Positions 7,414-14,315 of a DNA stretch of 33,128 nucleotides are shown here, one piece after another. Position 1 is the first letter of the stretch; every line of letters begins with the position of its first letter. Below the pieces are notes generated by a model. It did no database searches. It saw only the letters and a program-made list of their open reading frames with translations, and was not told the DNA's origin. This DNA comes from Hymenobacter terrestris. Lineage in GTDB: Bacteria > Bacteroidota > Bacteroidia > Cytophagales > Hymenobacteraceae. Location of the stretch: contig NZ_JABKAV010000038.1 of the NCBI RefSeq assembly GCF_013377905.1, positions 1-33,128 of the forward strand. The letters run 5' to 3'. Position numbers and translations under genes: made by a program.

Positions 7414-9804
7414 TTACGCCATTTTCACCTTCACACGCAGAGCCAGCAGGCCCTTGGTGCCTTGTAGCTCTTCCAGTTCCAGCTCTTCAATCTCGTCTTC
7501 GAGCAGGCCACGGTCCTGTAAGTAGTCGAGGTACTCGAAGTACTCGTCGGCCTCGCGCTGCTGGCTATACACCAGGGCCAGGTAGCCGGGCTGCGTGAGC
7601 CGCTCGCCGGTGCCCATGATGGTGGCTTTGTCGATGCGTTTCTTAATGATTTCGTAGCGGATGTTGTAGGCGCCGTCCACGTCGAACTGGCGCTCATCCT
7701 GGCGGAAGCGGATGCTCAGGGGCTGGCCGTGGATGAGGATGAGCTGGGTGGTTTCGAGCGGTAGCGGTAGCTGGTCGCGTAGGGCAGCCGTGCGGCGCGT
7801 TATCTCCACCATCGTCAGCAGCTGCCACAGGCGCAGGTTTTTGAGGAATACCAGGTCGAAGGGCTTGTCTTCAACCAGCGCGGCCCCCACATAGATATTG
7901 TGCTCCACGCCATCGGTTTTGAAGCGCTGGAAGTAGTGTGGAAACATGGCCTGGGCCTTGTCATCCTCCTCGTCGAGGTAGGCGGCAATGGCATCGTTGA
8001 GCAAGGTGGTGCTGTGCTCGAAGTCCTTGCGGCGCTTGTACAGGATACCCAACTCGGGGTCGATCTGGGCCCAGTACTGGGCAATAATGGGCCGTAGCTC
8101 GGGCGTATTCTGGCCCAGGTACTCAAACAGGGGCTCCATCTGGGTGCGCAACGAGTCGAATATGCTTACCTCGTCGCCGCTGGCCATGCCCTGGCGCAGG
8201 CGGCGCAGGTTTTTGCCCACGTAAAATTTCAGCTCGTCCAGAATCGGAAGCTGCTGAAAGTCAGAGGCCTTTTTGAGCACCTTGCCGGCCAGCGTGAGGT
8301 GCTCGATCAGGTCGCCCTGGATGGCCTCGTTGCGGGCCGCACTGCTGCCCCGAACGTCGCAGGCACCATGCAGCGGATACACATCATGAAACACAATGTC
8401 CTCCATCTCGGCCTGGCGGTTGCCATCTTCCAGCTTCTGCAGCAGATTCTGGGCCGCATCCGTAAAGCGCCACTCCATGGTAGGGTGGATGGCCGTAAAC
8501 TTCTCCTTCACAATGGCTTGCACGCGGGTCTGCAGGTCTTCGGCATTACGCTTCACGGCCACCGCAAACAGGGGCAAAAACTGGTTTACGTACTCCAGGC
8601 TGAACTCATTCAGCTCGCCCACCGTGGGCGAAGCCAGCTCCAGCAAACCCACCGTATCGTCGCCGTAGGGCAGCAGGGCCAGAATGGCCGAGCGAATGCC
8701 CAGGCTCAGGATCTGCTCGCGCAGATCTTCCGGAATATCGGCCTGCTCCACGTCTTCGAGCACCAGCGGGCGGCGGTCGGCCCAGAGGCGGCCGTAAATC
8801 TGGCGGAAGCCCGAGCTGGCATCGGGGTTGTGGAGCTGCTTGGTAAGAAAGCTGTGGTTGATTTTGCGGCCGAAATCCACGAAGGCCCGCTTATTCTCAT
8901 CGTAAGCCGCAATGCCCAGCTGCAGGGCGGGCTTGCCAAACAGCACCCGTAGCTTTTCCTGAATCTGTTCGAGCCGGTCGGAGGCCTGCAGCACGTCGCG
9001 CTCCAGCAAATCGTACTTCAGCTCCGACAGCACTTCCTGCTCCGTTACGTCAACCAAGTGCAGAATATTGAATCCTTCAAGCACGAAGGTTTCCGGGGGC
9101 AGCAGCTCCAGCCACAGCTCGGTACGGTGGGGGTTGCGGCTCAGAAACTCCAGCTGCTCGTCGCTCAGCTCGGGCTTCTTGCCTTCCACATGCACATTGA
9201 GGAACGTGGAGTTGAAATCGACGCTGTAGTGGCGGTACAGGCCCATCTGGTAGTCGGGTACCGTAAATATTACCCCGCTCTGCAACGGCAGCTTTACGCC
9301 GTACACCTTCTCCAGAATGAGTTGGTAGGCCATGCGGGTGGTGTAAACCTCCAGCTGGTCCATGCTGATGTTGAGCGGCTGCTTGATGATGTGCTGGGTG
9401 TTGAGCAGCACGTCGGCAAAACGGGGCGTGTAGTAGAAGCTGTGCCGCTGGAAAGGCGCTACAGCGCCCACAATATCGGTTTCGAAGGAAGCGGGCGGAA
9501 ACACGGCCAGCATCAGCGTTTCTACCAGGTCGCAGTTGCATTCGAGCTGGTCGAGGTCGGTGATGGAGCCGCGCGCCCAGTCGGCGGCGGCCACCTGCGC
9601 CCCCACCGAGCGCGAGAGCAGGGCAATGCCCTCGTTGGCCGACTCCTCGCCGGCTTTCCAGTAAGCAATAAGCGGCTCCAGGCTGAGCGAAGTACGGAAG
9701 GGAAAACCCGCGACGGCAGCGGCCGGAACGGGCACCGCCGCTACAGGGGCAGGTGTGGTGGTATCAGAGCCAGAGGTGGCAGCAGGAGCAGATTCGGAGC
9801 GCAT
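7414..9804 (-). CDS. Large GAF-domain protein
   Basis: Cytoplasmic protein of 796 residues with no membrane segments. A GAF-like sensor domain lies at about residues 275-430, containing the stretches QIYGRLWADRRPLVLEDV, GIRSAILALLPYG and VGLLELASPTVGELN. The N-terminal 60 residues are a low-complexity A/T/P/V linker. The flanking N- and C-terminal parts are long alpha/beta regions that I do not assign to a family. No kinase, cyclase or DNA-binding domain is recognisable, so it looks like a stand-alone sensor or scaffold rather than a complete histidine kinase. The ATG at 9804 is clear. The gene is followed by repeat copy A and preceded on the same strand by a lipoprotein gene. Confidence 0.82.
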   Translation of the reverse strand: MRSESAPAATSGSDTTTPAPVAAVPVPAAAVAGFPFRTSLSLEPLIAYWKAGEESANEGIALLSRSVGAQVAAADWARGSITDLDQLECNCDLVETLMLAVFPPASFETDIVGAVAPFQRHSFYYTPRFADVLLNTQHIIKQPLNISMDQLEVYTTRMAYQLILEKVYGVKLPLQSGVIFTVPDYQMGLYRHYSVDFNSTFLNVHVEGKKPELSDEQLEFLSRNPHRTELWLELLPPETFVLEGFNILHLVDVTEQEVLSELKYDLLERDVLQASDRLEQIQEKLRVLFGKPALQLGIAAYDENKRAFVDFGRKINHSFLTKQLHNPDASSGFRQIYGRLWADRRPLVLEDVEQADIPEDLREQILSLGIRSAILALLPYGDDTVGLLELASPTVGELNEFSLEYVNQFLPLFAVAVKRNAEDLQTRVQAIVKEKFTAIHPTMEWRFTDAAQNLLQKLEDGNRQAEMEDIVFHDVYPLHGACDVRGSSAARNEAIQGDLIEHLTLAGKVLKKASDFQQLPILDELKFYVGKNLRRLRQGMASGDEVSIFDSLRTQMEPLFEYLGQNTPELRPIIAQYWAQIDPELGILYKRRKDFEHSTTLLNDAIAAYLDEEDDKAQAMFPHYFQRFKTDGVEHNIYVGAALVEDKPFDLVFLKNLRLWQLLTMVEITRRTAALRDQLPLPLETTQLILIHGQPLSIRFRQDERQFDVDGAYNIRYEIIKKRIDKATIMGTGERLTQPGYLALVYSQQREADEYFEYLDYLQDRGLLEDEIEELELEELQGTKGLLALRVKVKMA

Positions 9805-9910
9805 AGGGAGCAGAAAGGCAAGCCGGCGGCCGCAGTGGCAACGGCCGGATAGGATGCTATACGAAACGGCACTCCGGCCGGACGTGCCAGAGCGGGCGAA
9901 CGGCCGGGCG

Positions 9911-10456
9911 CTACCGGGTTATTGGCAGCGTTTTCAGCCCGTTGTTGCGGTCGGGGTCGGTGAGGTCGGTGGTCTGGGTGCCGTTGAAGTACACCTGCTT
10001 ACGGTTGTTTTCGAAGCAGGTGCAGCAGCCCTCGGCCCGGAAATCGGTGTTTAGCTGCACACTGTCGATGGCGAGGCTGAACGTGGGCGTGGCGCGGCGG
10101 GCAGGAGCTAAGTACAGCTGATACCTATAGGCGTCGAGCTTGCGGTTGCCGGCCTGGGCGAAGGGCGTGGTGTTGTTGATGACGACGGGCTGCGAAAACC
10201 GGGCTGCCGGGCGCACCAGCTGCACGGTGTCGGCGCGGGGCCGCTGGGTGGTATCAAACGGCACCCGCACTAAATACACGGTGTCAATTTCCGCGGCCAG
10301 AAAAGCTGGGCTGGTGACCGTGCCCAGCGTATCGAACTCCAGGCCTACGGCATCGGCAAAGGCGTCGTCGCACTCGCAGGCCGTCGAGCCGCAGCAGGCT
10401 GCCAGGGCTGTAGCCAGAATCAAAAACGAAAACCAGGTGAGAAAAGAGCGCAGCAT
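9911..10456 (-). CDS. Cysteine-rich lipoprotein of unknown function
   Basis: Predicted lipoprotein of 181 residues. The signal peptide MLRSFLTWFSFLILATALAA is followed directly by the lipid-modified cysteine in LAACCGSTACECDD. A second cysteine cluster, GCCTCFENNRKQVYFNG, lies near residues 145-160. The clusters could form disulfides in the periplasm. The middle is beta-rich with repeated charged strands (DTVYLVRVPFDTTQRP, RYQLYLAP). I do not recognise a named domain. It starts at ATG 10456 with a TATCTTTA element six bases upstream. The gap to the GAF gene is about 100 bases, so co-transcription is possible. Confidence 0.78.
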   Translation of the reverse strand: MLRSFLTWFSFLILATALAACCGSTACECDDAFADAVGLEFDTLGTVTSPAFLAAEIDTVYLVRVPFDTTQRPRADTVQLVRPAARFSQPVVINNTTPFAQAGNRKLDAYRYQLYLAPARRATPTFSLAIDSVQLNTDFRAEGCCTCFENNRKQVYFNGTQTTDLTDPDRNNGLKTLPITR

Positions 10457-10462
10457 AGGCCG

Positions 10463-10470
10463 TAAAGATA
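10463..10470 (-). promoter_or_regulatory. Putative -7 element TATCTTTA
   Basis: On the minus strand TATCTTTA ends six bases before the lipoprotein ATG at 10456. This fits a TAnnTTTG-type promoter with almost no leader. Confidence 0.45.
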
Positions 10471-10503
10471 CGCGGCGGTCCGCAAGGGTTGCGCGCCGGA
10501 TTT

Positions 10504-10676
10504 CTACGGAGCCAACGCCCGCACCCGCGCCTGTCGTGCCGGGGCCACGTATTTTTTCTGCAAAGATTTCAGGTAGGCTACCTCAATGGCGCGGCGGTAG
10601 CGTTTCAGGTCCCGCTCGTCGAACAGGCTGGCAGTGTAGCATCTTCCTTTATCCGTGGCGCTTCGCTACCTTTCAC
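10504..10676 (-). pseudogene. ORF remnant without a start codon
   Basis: Reading the minus strand, a frame open from the TAG at 10666-10668 to the TAG at 10504-10506 encodes a protein-like sequence containing LFDERDLKRYRRAIEVAYLK, then repeated K/Y/A residues, ending RVRALAP. It has no ATG, GTG or TTG near its beginning. In another frame a GTG at 10674-10676 reads VKGSEAPRIKEDA; joining the two needs one frameshift near 10636-10641. It may be a frameshifted small gene, a truncated gene, or a sequencing error. I do not recognise the family. Confidence 0.4.
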
Positions 10677-10722
10677 GCTACTTTATCAAGTACCAGTGGC
10701 TCCACCGCACTGCTCTGGTAGC

Positions 10723-10730
10723 TACCCTTG
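10723..10730 (+). promoter_or_regulatory. Putative -7 element TACCCTTG
   Basis: TACCCTTG differs from TAnnTTTG at one position and ends four bases before the ATG at 10735. I see no matching -33 element. Confidence 0.35.
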
Positions 10731-10734
10731 TCTC

Positions 10735-12360
10735 ATGTGGAACTCTTCCCGCAAGCGCCTACGCCGCCTGGAGGCGAGCTGGCAGCAGCCGGCTGCGCGC
10801 TCCCACCACTTCCCCTGGGTGGCCCGCTACTACAACGCTGTGCAGCACGAGCCCGCGTACCACCGCCTGCCCGACCAGACCTGGGAGGACCTGAACGGCG
10901 AGCTGCTCTTCGAATTGCTCGATGCCACGGTGAGCCCGGTGGGCCAGCAGTGTCTGTACCACCGCCTGCGCAGTCCGCTCGCCGACGAGGCCGCTTTGCA
11001 GGAGTTTGATGCGGCCGCCAACCTGCTGGCGCAGCAGCCCGTGGCCCGCGGGCAAGCCCTGCTCGCCCTCGACCAGCTGACGGCCGACGAGGCGTACTAC
11101 CTGGTCGATTTGATTAGCGGGCAACCCCTGCCCACGTTGCCCGGTGCCCGTTTTGCGCCGCTGCTCGCGCTGGGGTTGCTGGCCACGTTGGTTGGAGGCT
11201 TCTGGCTGCCCGTGCTCTGGTTGGGTACGCTGGCACTGGCTCTTACCAATGCGGTATTTCACTTCAGGCAGCGCGCGCGGATTGAGCGCATTGTACGGCC
11301 GCTACAGCAACTGGGCCGCTTGCACCGGGCGGGGCGGCAGTTGCATCGGGCCGGCCTGCCATTGGGGCCGCTGCAGCCGCTGGCTGTGCCTTTAGCCCGG
11401 CTGGGGGCTATCATGCGGCGAGTAGCTTTCTTTCAGGTAGAAGACAACTTGCTGGTACTGGAATTGCCCAAGATGCTGCTGCTGCTCGACCAACTGATGT
11501 ATGCTCACTGCCGGGTGGCGGTGCAGCGGCAAGCGCCCGCCATCCGGGCCGTTTTTGAGGCGGTTGGCTACGTCGATTGCGCCCTGGCAGTGGCCAGCTT
11601 CCGCCAGCGTTACACCACCTGCGTGCCGCAGTTTGGGTCGGCCGCCGAGGGCATTCAGCTGCAAGCCGGTTACCACCCGCTGGTGCCGGGCTGCGTGCCC
11701 AACGACCTGACCCTGGCCGGGCCCGGCGTGCTGCTCACCGGCTCGAATATGGCGGGCAAAACCACCTTTATGCGCACGCTGGGCGTGAATGCCTTGCTGG
11801 CCCAAACCATAGCGACGTGCCCGGCCACCGCCTACCGCGCCCCCTTCTGCCGGGTGCTCACCAGCCTTACTTTGGCCGACAGCCTGCCCACGGGCAAGAG
11901 CTATTATCTGGTCGAAGCCGAAACCATGCGGCAGCTGCTGCTGGCCTGCGACGCAGCTCCCGGCAGCTACCTGCTGCTACTCGATGAGCTGTTCAAGGGC
12001 ACGAATACGCAGGAGCGCATCGCCGCCAATAAGGCCGTGCTGGAATACCTGCAGCCGCGCGGTTGGATAATGGCGGCCACCCACGATGGGGAGCTGGGGG
12101 CGCTGTTGCAGTCGTGTTACGTTGAATACCACTTTTGCGAGACGGTGACGGCGGAAGACTGGTATTTCGACTACCGCCTCAAAGCTGGGCCGCTGACCAC
12201 GCGCAATGCCATTCGGCTGCTGGCGCGCCTGCACTACCCGGCGCAGGTGGTGGCCGCCGCCCAGGCGCTCAGTGCCACGCTGGCGGCGCGGGCGCAGCCA
12301 GGCAGTGCGCAACCTGCCACGCCGGAAGAACTTCGTTCCATGGCTCATTCGCCCGCATAG
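10735..12360 (+). CDS. MutS-family ATPase with predicted membrane segment
   Basis: MutS-related ATPase of 541 residues. The C-terminal ATPase domain is complete: Walker A in TGSNMAGKTTFMRTLGVNA (about residues 335-353), Walker B in YLLLLDELFKGTNTQER (about 412-428), and the later ATHDGEL histidine switch. The N-terminal mismatch-recognition and connector domains of housekeeping MutS are absent. Instead two hydrophobic stretches lie at about residues 141-177 (LLALGLLATLVGGFWLPVLW and the following LGTLALALTNAVF), then a helical core/clamp-like region. This resembles the short MutS-like proteins common in Bacteroidota, whose role is not established. The ATG at 10735 is chosen because upstream in-frame sequence back to 10489 reads through the remnant ORF and looks non-coding. 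Confidence 0.88.
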   Translation: MWNSSRKRLRRLEASWQQPAARSHHFPWVARYYNAVQHEPAYHRLPDQTWEDLNGELLFELLDATVSPVGQQCLYHRLRSPLADEAALQEFDAAANLLAQQPVARGQALLALDQLTADEAYYLVDLISGQPLPTLPGARFAPLLALGLLATLVGGFWLPVLWLGTLALALTNAVFHFRQRARIERIVRPLQQLGRLHRAGRQLHRAGLPLGPLQPLAVPLARLGAIMRRVAFFQVEDNLLVLELPKMLLLLDQLMYAHCRVAVQRQAPAIRAVFEAVGYVDCALAVASFRQRYTTCVPQFGSAAEGIQLQAGYHPLVPGCVPNDLTLAGPGVLLTGSNMAGKTTFMRTLGVNALLAQTIATCPATAYRAPFCRVLTSLTLADSLPTGKSYYLVEAETMRQLLLACDAAPGSYLLLLDELFKGTNTQERIAANKAVLEYLQPRGWIMAATHDGELGALLQSCYVEYHFCETVTAEDWYFDYRLKAGPLTTRNAIRLLARLHYPAQVVAAAQALSATLAARAQPGSAQPATPEELRSMAHSPA

Positions 12361-12390
12361 AAAGCATCCTCAAAAGATGAGGGAGGAACT

Positions 12391-12456
12391 GCGCGGCTTC
12401 GGGAAGCGGTTCCGCCAACATTGGCCGGAAGCCGCAAATGCTTCCCGAAGCCGCGC
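12391..12456. repeat. Long hairpin with perfect 17-base arms
   Basis: GCGCGGCTTCGGGAAGC (12391-12407) is exactly repeated in inverted form at 12440-12456. The 32 bases between them hold a second, imperfect inverted pair (GCGGTTCC and GGAAGCCGC). There is no T-tract after it, so it looks like a repeat or RNA structure rather than a simple terminator, although it lies 30 bases after the MutS-like gene. Confidence 0.8.
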
Positions 12457-12550
12457 AATTGCTGCTGGGCGTTATAGTGGTGTCGCTGAACATCACACGC
12501 TTATTTATGGCAGTTGTCAGGTTGATGTACACGACTACCCATCAGGCTCT

Positions 12551-12572
12551 CCCTCTCCTTTTTTGGAGAGGG
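12551..12572. repeat. Hairpin CCCTCTCC-T6-GGAGAGGG
   Basis: CCCTCTCC and GGAGAGGG enclose six T. The sequence around it resembles a short dispersed repeat I associate with this group of bacteria, but no second copy is in the window. Confidence 0.5.
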
Positions 12573-12837
12573 GACTGAGGGACGGCGTGAGGACGGACGA
12601 TGTATGCCAACTTGGGAGCCGCCATACGGGCGTGTCTGCCGCCATCAGCAACCCGGTAGCCGATGTCTTCAACGTGCCGGGCCAGCAGTTGGGGGCGAGT
12701 GGCTTTGGCTAAACAGGCTCAAAGGCGCGGCGCATGGGGGCGCATCGGGGCTTGTGCGTTTGTTGGGGTTTGGCGTGCTGTTCATGACGAAGGAAAAGTG
12801 CTTTCGTTTTGTTGGCTTCCTCCAATTCCCTATTCCC

Positions 12838-12845
12838 TAGTTTTG
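12838..12845 (+). promoter_or_regulatory. -7 element TAGTTTTG before dacB
   Basis: TAGTTTTG is an exact TAnnTTTG match and ends seven bases before the dacB ATG. TTGG at 12812-12815 is a possible -33 element, with a slightly long spacer of 22 bases. Confidence 0.55.
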
Positions 12846-12852
12846 CGGGCCT

Positions 12853-14223
12853 ATGTCCGTTCTGCTCCGTCGTCTGTTCTTGCTGCTCGCGGGTGCTCTG
12901 TTGCCCCTGGCCCTGGCCGCCCAAATTCCCCTTCCTACCCCAGCCATCGCGCCGGGTCCTAACCTTAGCTGGCTCGATGAGCAGCTGCGCACCTCGGCCG
13001 TGCTGCGCCAGCACCAGGTAGGCCTGAGCCTGGCCGACGCCACTACCGGCCAGCCGCTGTTCGGCTACCAGGACAGCCGCTACTTCACGCCGGCCAGCAC
13101 CACCAAGCTGCTCACGCTCTACGCCGGCCTCACGCTGCTGGGCTCCGACTCGCTGCCCGGCCTGCGCTACGTGCAGCGCGGCCCCGATACGCTGCTGTTC
13201 TGGGGCACCGGCGACCCCATGCTGCTGCACGGCGACGTGCCCGCCCGCCGGACCTATGAGTTCCTGCAGAGCCGGCCCGAAAAAGTGCTGCTCTATGCCC
13301 AGGTGCCCACGCCGCCCGCTTTTGGCCCCGGCTGGAGCTGGGACGATTATGGTTACTATTTCCAGCCCGAGCGCAGCCCAATGCCCATTTATGGTAACAC
13401 CGTGCGCTTCTACGGTCGCCCGGCCCCGGGTGCGCCCCGGGTGCTGCCCGGCTTTTTCCGGCCCCTCACCGCACCCGCACCCGGCACCCGCCCCAACCCC
13501 GCCAACGACCACGTGCAACGGCTGCCCGAAGAAAACCGCTTTTTCGTGTTCCCATCGGCCAAGGCCTGGGTGGATGAAGTGCCATTTCGGACCAGCCCCG
13601 CGCTGCTGCTCCAGCTGCTGCAGGACACGCTCCGCCGCCCCGTGCTGGCGGCCGGCCCGCTTCGCCTGCGTCCCACCGACTCGGTCCGCATCCTGCGCAC
13701 GCTGCCGCCCGACTCGCTCTACCGCCGCATGCTGCGGGTATCCGATAACTTTCTGGCCGAGCAGCTGCTGCTACTATGCGCCGCCACGCTCGCACCCGAT
13801 TCGTTGAGCCCGGCCCGCGTTATCCGCACCATGCAGCAGAACTACCTGCGCACCCTGCCCGACCAGCCCCAGTGGGTGGACGGCTCAGGGCTTTCGCGGC
13901 TCAATCTGTTCACGCCCCGTTTCCTCACGGCGCTGCTCGTGCGCCTGCACCAGCAGGTACCCGAGCCGCGGCTGCTGAGCCTGCTGGCGGCCGGCGGGGG
14001 GCAGGGTACGCTGCGGCGGGGCTATTTGGGGGGCAGAACTGGCCCCTGGATGTGGGCCAAAACCGGCACGCTCACCAACAACCACAACCTGGCCGGCTAC
14101 CTACGCACCCGCTCGGGCCGGCTGGTGGCCTTCAGCTTCTTCAACAACAACTACGTGCGGCCCACCAGCGAAATCCGTCGCGAAATGGAACGCCTGCTGA
14201 CGCGGGTGCGAGACGAGTTGTAG
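12853..14223 (+). CDS. dacB: D-alanyl-D-alanine carboxypeptidase/endopeptidase (PBP4, family S13)
   Basis: Periplasmic penicillin-binding protein that trims or cleaves peptidoglycan peptide cross-links. The 456-residue protein has a signal peptide (MSVLLRRLFLLLAGALLPLA, ending LAAQ). All three active-site motifs are present: S82-x-x-K85 in TPASTTKLLT, S297-D-N299 in RVSDNFLAEQ, and K403-T-G405 in WAKTGTLTNNHN. The long insertion between the first two motifs is typical of the PBP4 class. Length is normal for the family. It stands alone, with an exact -7 element just upstream, and is convergent with serA. Confidence 0.94.
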   Translation: MSVLLRRLFLLLAGALLPLALAAQIPLPTPAIAPGPNLSWLDEQLRTSAVLRQHQVGLSLADATTGQPLFGYQDSRYFTPASTTKLLTLYAGLTLLGSDSLPGLRYVQRGPDTLLFWGTGDPMLLHGDVPARRTYEFLQSRPEKVLLYAQVPTPPAFGPGWSWDDYGYYFQPERSPMPIYGNTVRFYGRPAPGAPRVLPGFFRPLTAPAPGTRPNPANDHVQRLPEENRFFVFPSAKAWVDEVPFRTSPALLLQLLQDTLRRPVLAAGPLRLRPTDSVRILRTLPPDSLYRRMLRVSDNFLAEQLLLLCAATLAPDSLSPARVIRTMQQNYLRTLPDQPQWVDGSGLSRLNLFTPRFLTALLVRLHQQVPEPRLLSLLAAGGGQGTLRRGYLGGRTGPWMWAKTGTLTNNHNLAGYLRTRSGRLVAFSFFNNNYVRPTSEIRREMERLLTRVRDEL

Positions 14224-14315
14224 AAGGCAGTGGGAGTAGTAGCTGAGCCAAAACTGGCCTTTTTGTCCTCAAATGGCTGTGTAATCACCTCTCCCAAATT
14301 TCCGCCAATCCACGA

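Larger units (their letters stand above)
12361..12852. other. Repeat-rich intergenic region
   Basis: No gene is supported in these 490 bases. They hold a long hairpin (12391-12456), a T-loop hairpin (12551-12572) and a promoter-like element before dacB. Between about 12600 and 12710 one plus-strand frame reads VSAAISNPVADVFNVPGQQL before a stop, which looks protein-like, and could be the decayed end of a lost gene, but nothing continuous extends from it. Confidence 0.5.

Noticed and set aside
9058..9852. 264-codon open frame antisense to the GAF-domain gene
   Set aside because: Q/H/G/R-rich shadow sequence without hydrophobic core; the minus-strand gene is well supported.
12709..13518. 269-codon open frame antisense to dacB
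   Set aside because: It is a shadow of high-GC coding sequence: composition is G/R/A/Q-rich with no domain, and dacB on the other strand has all PBP4 motifs.
14247..14264. GCCA/TGGC hairpin with CTTTTT after dacB
   Set aside because: The four-base stem is too weak to call a terminator.
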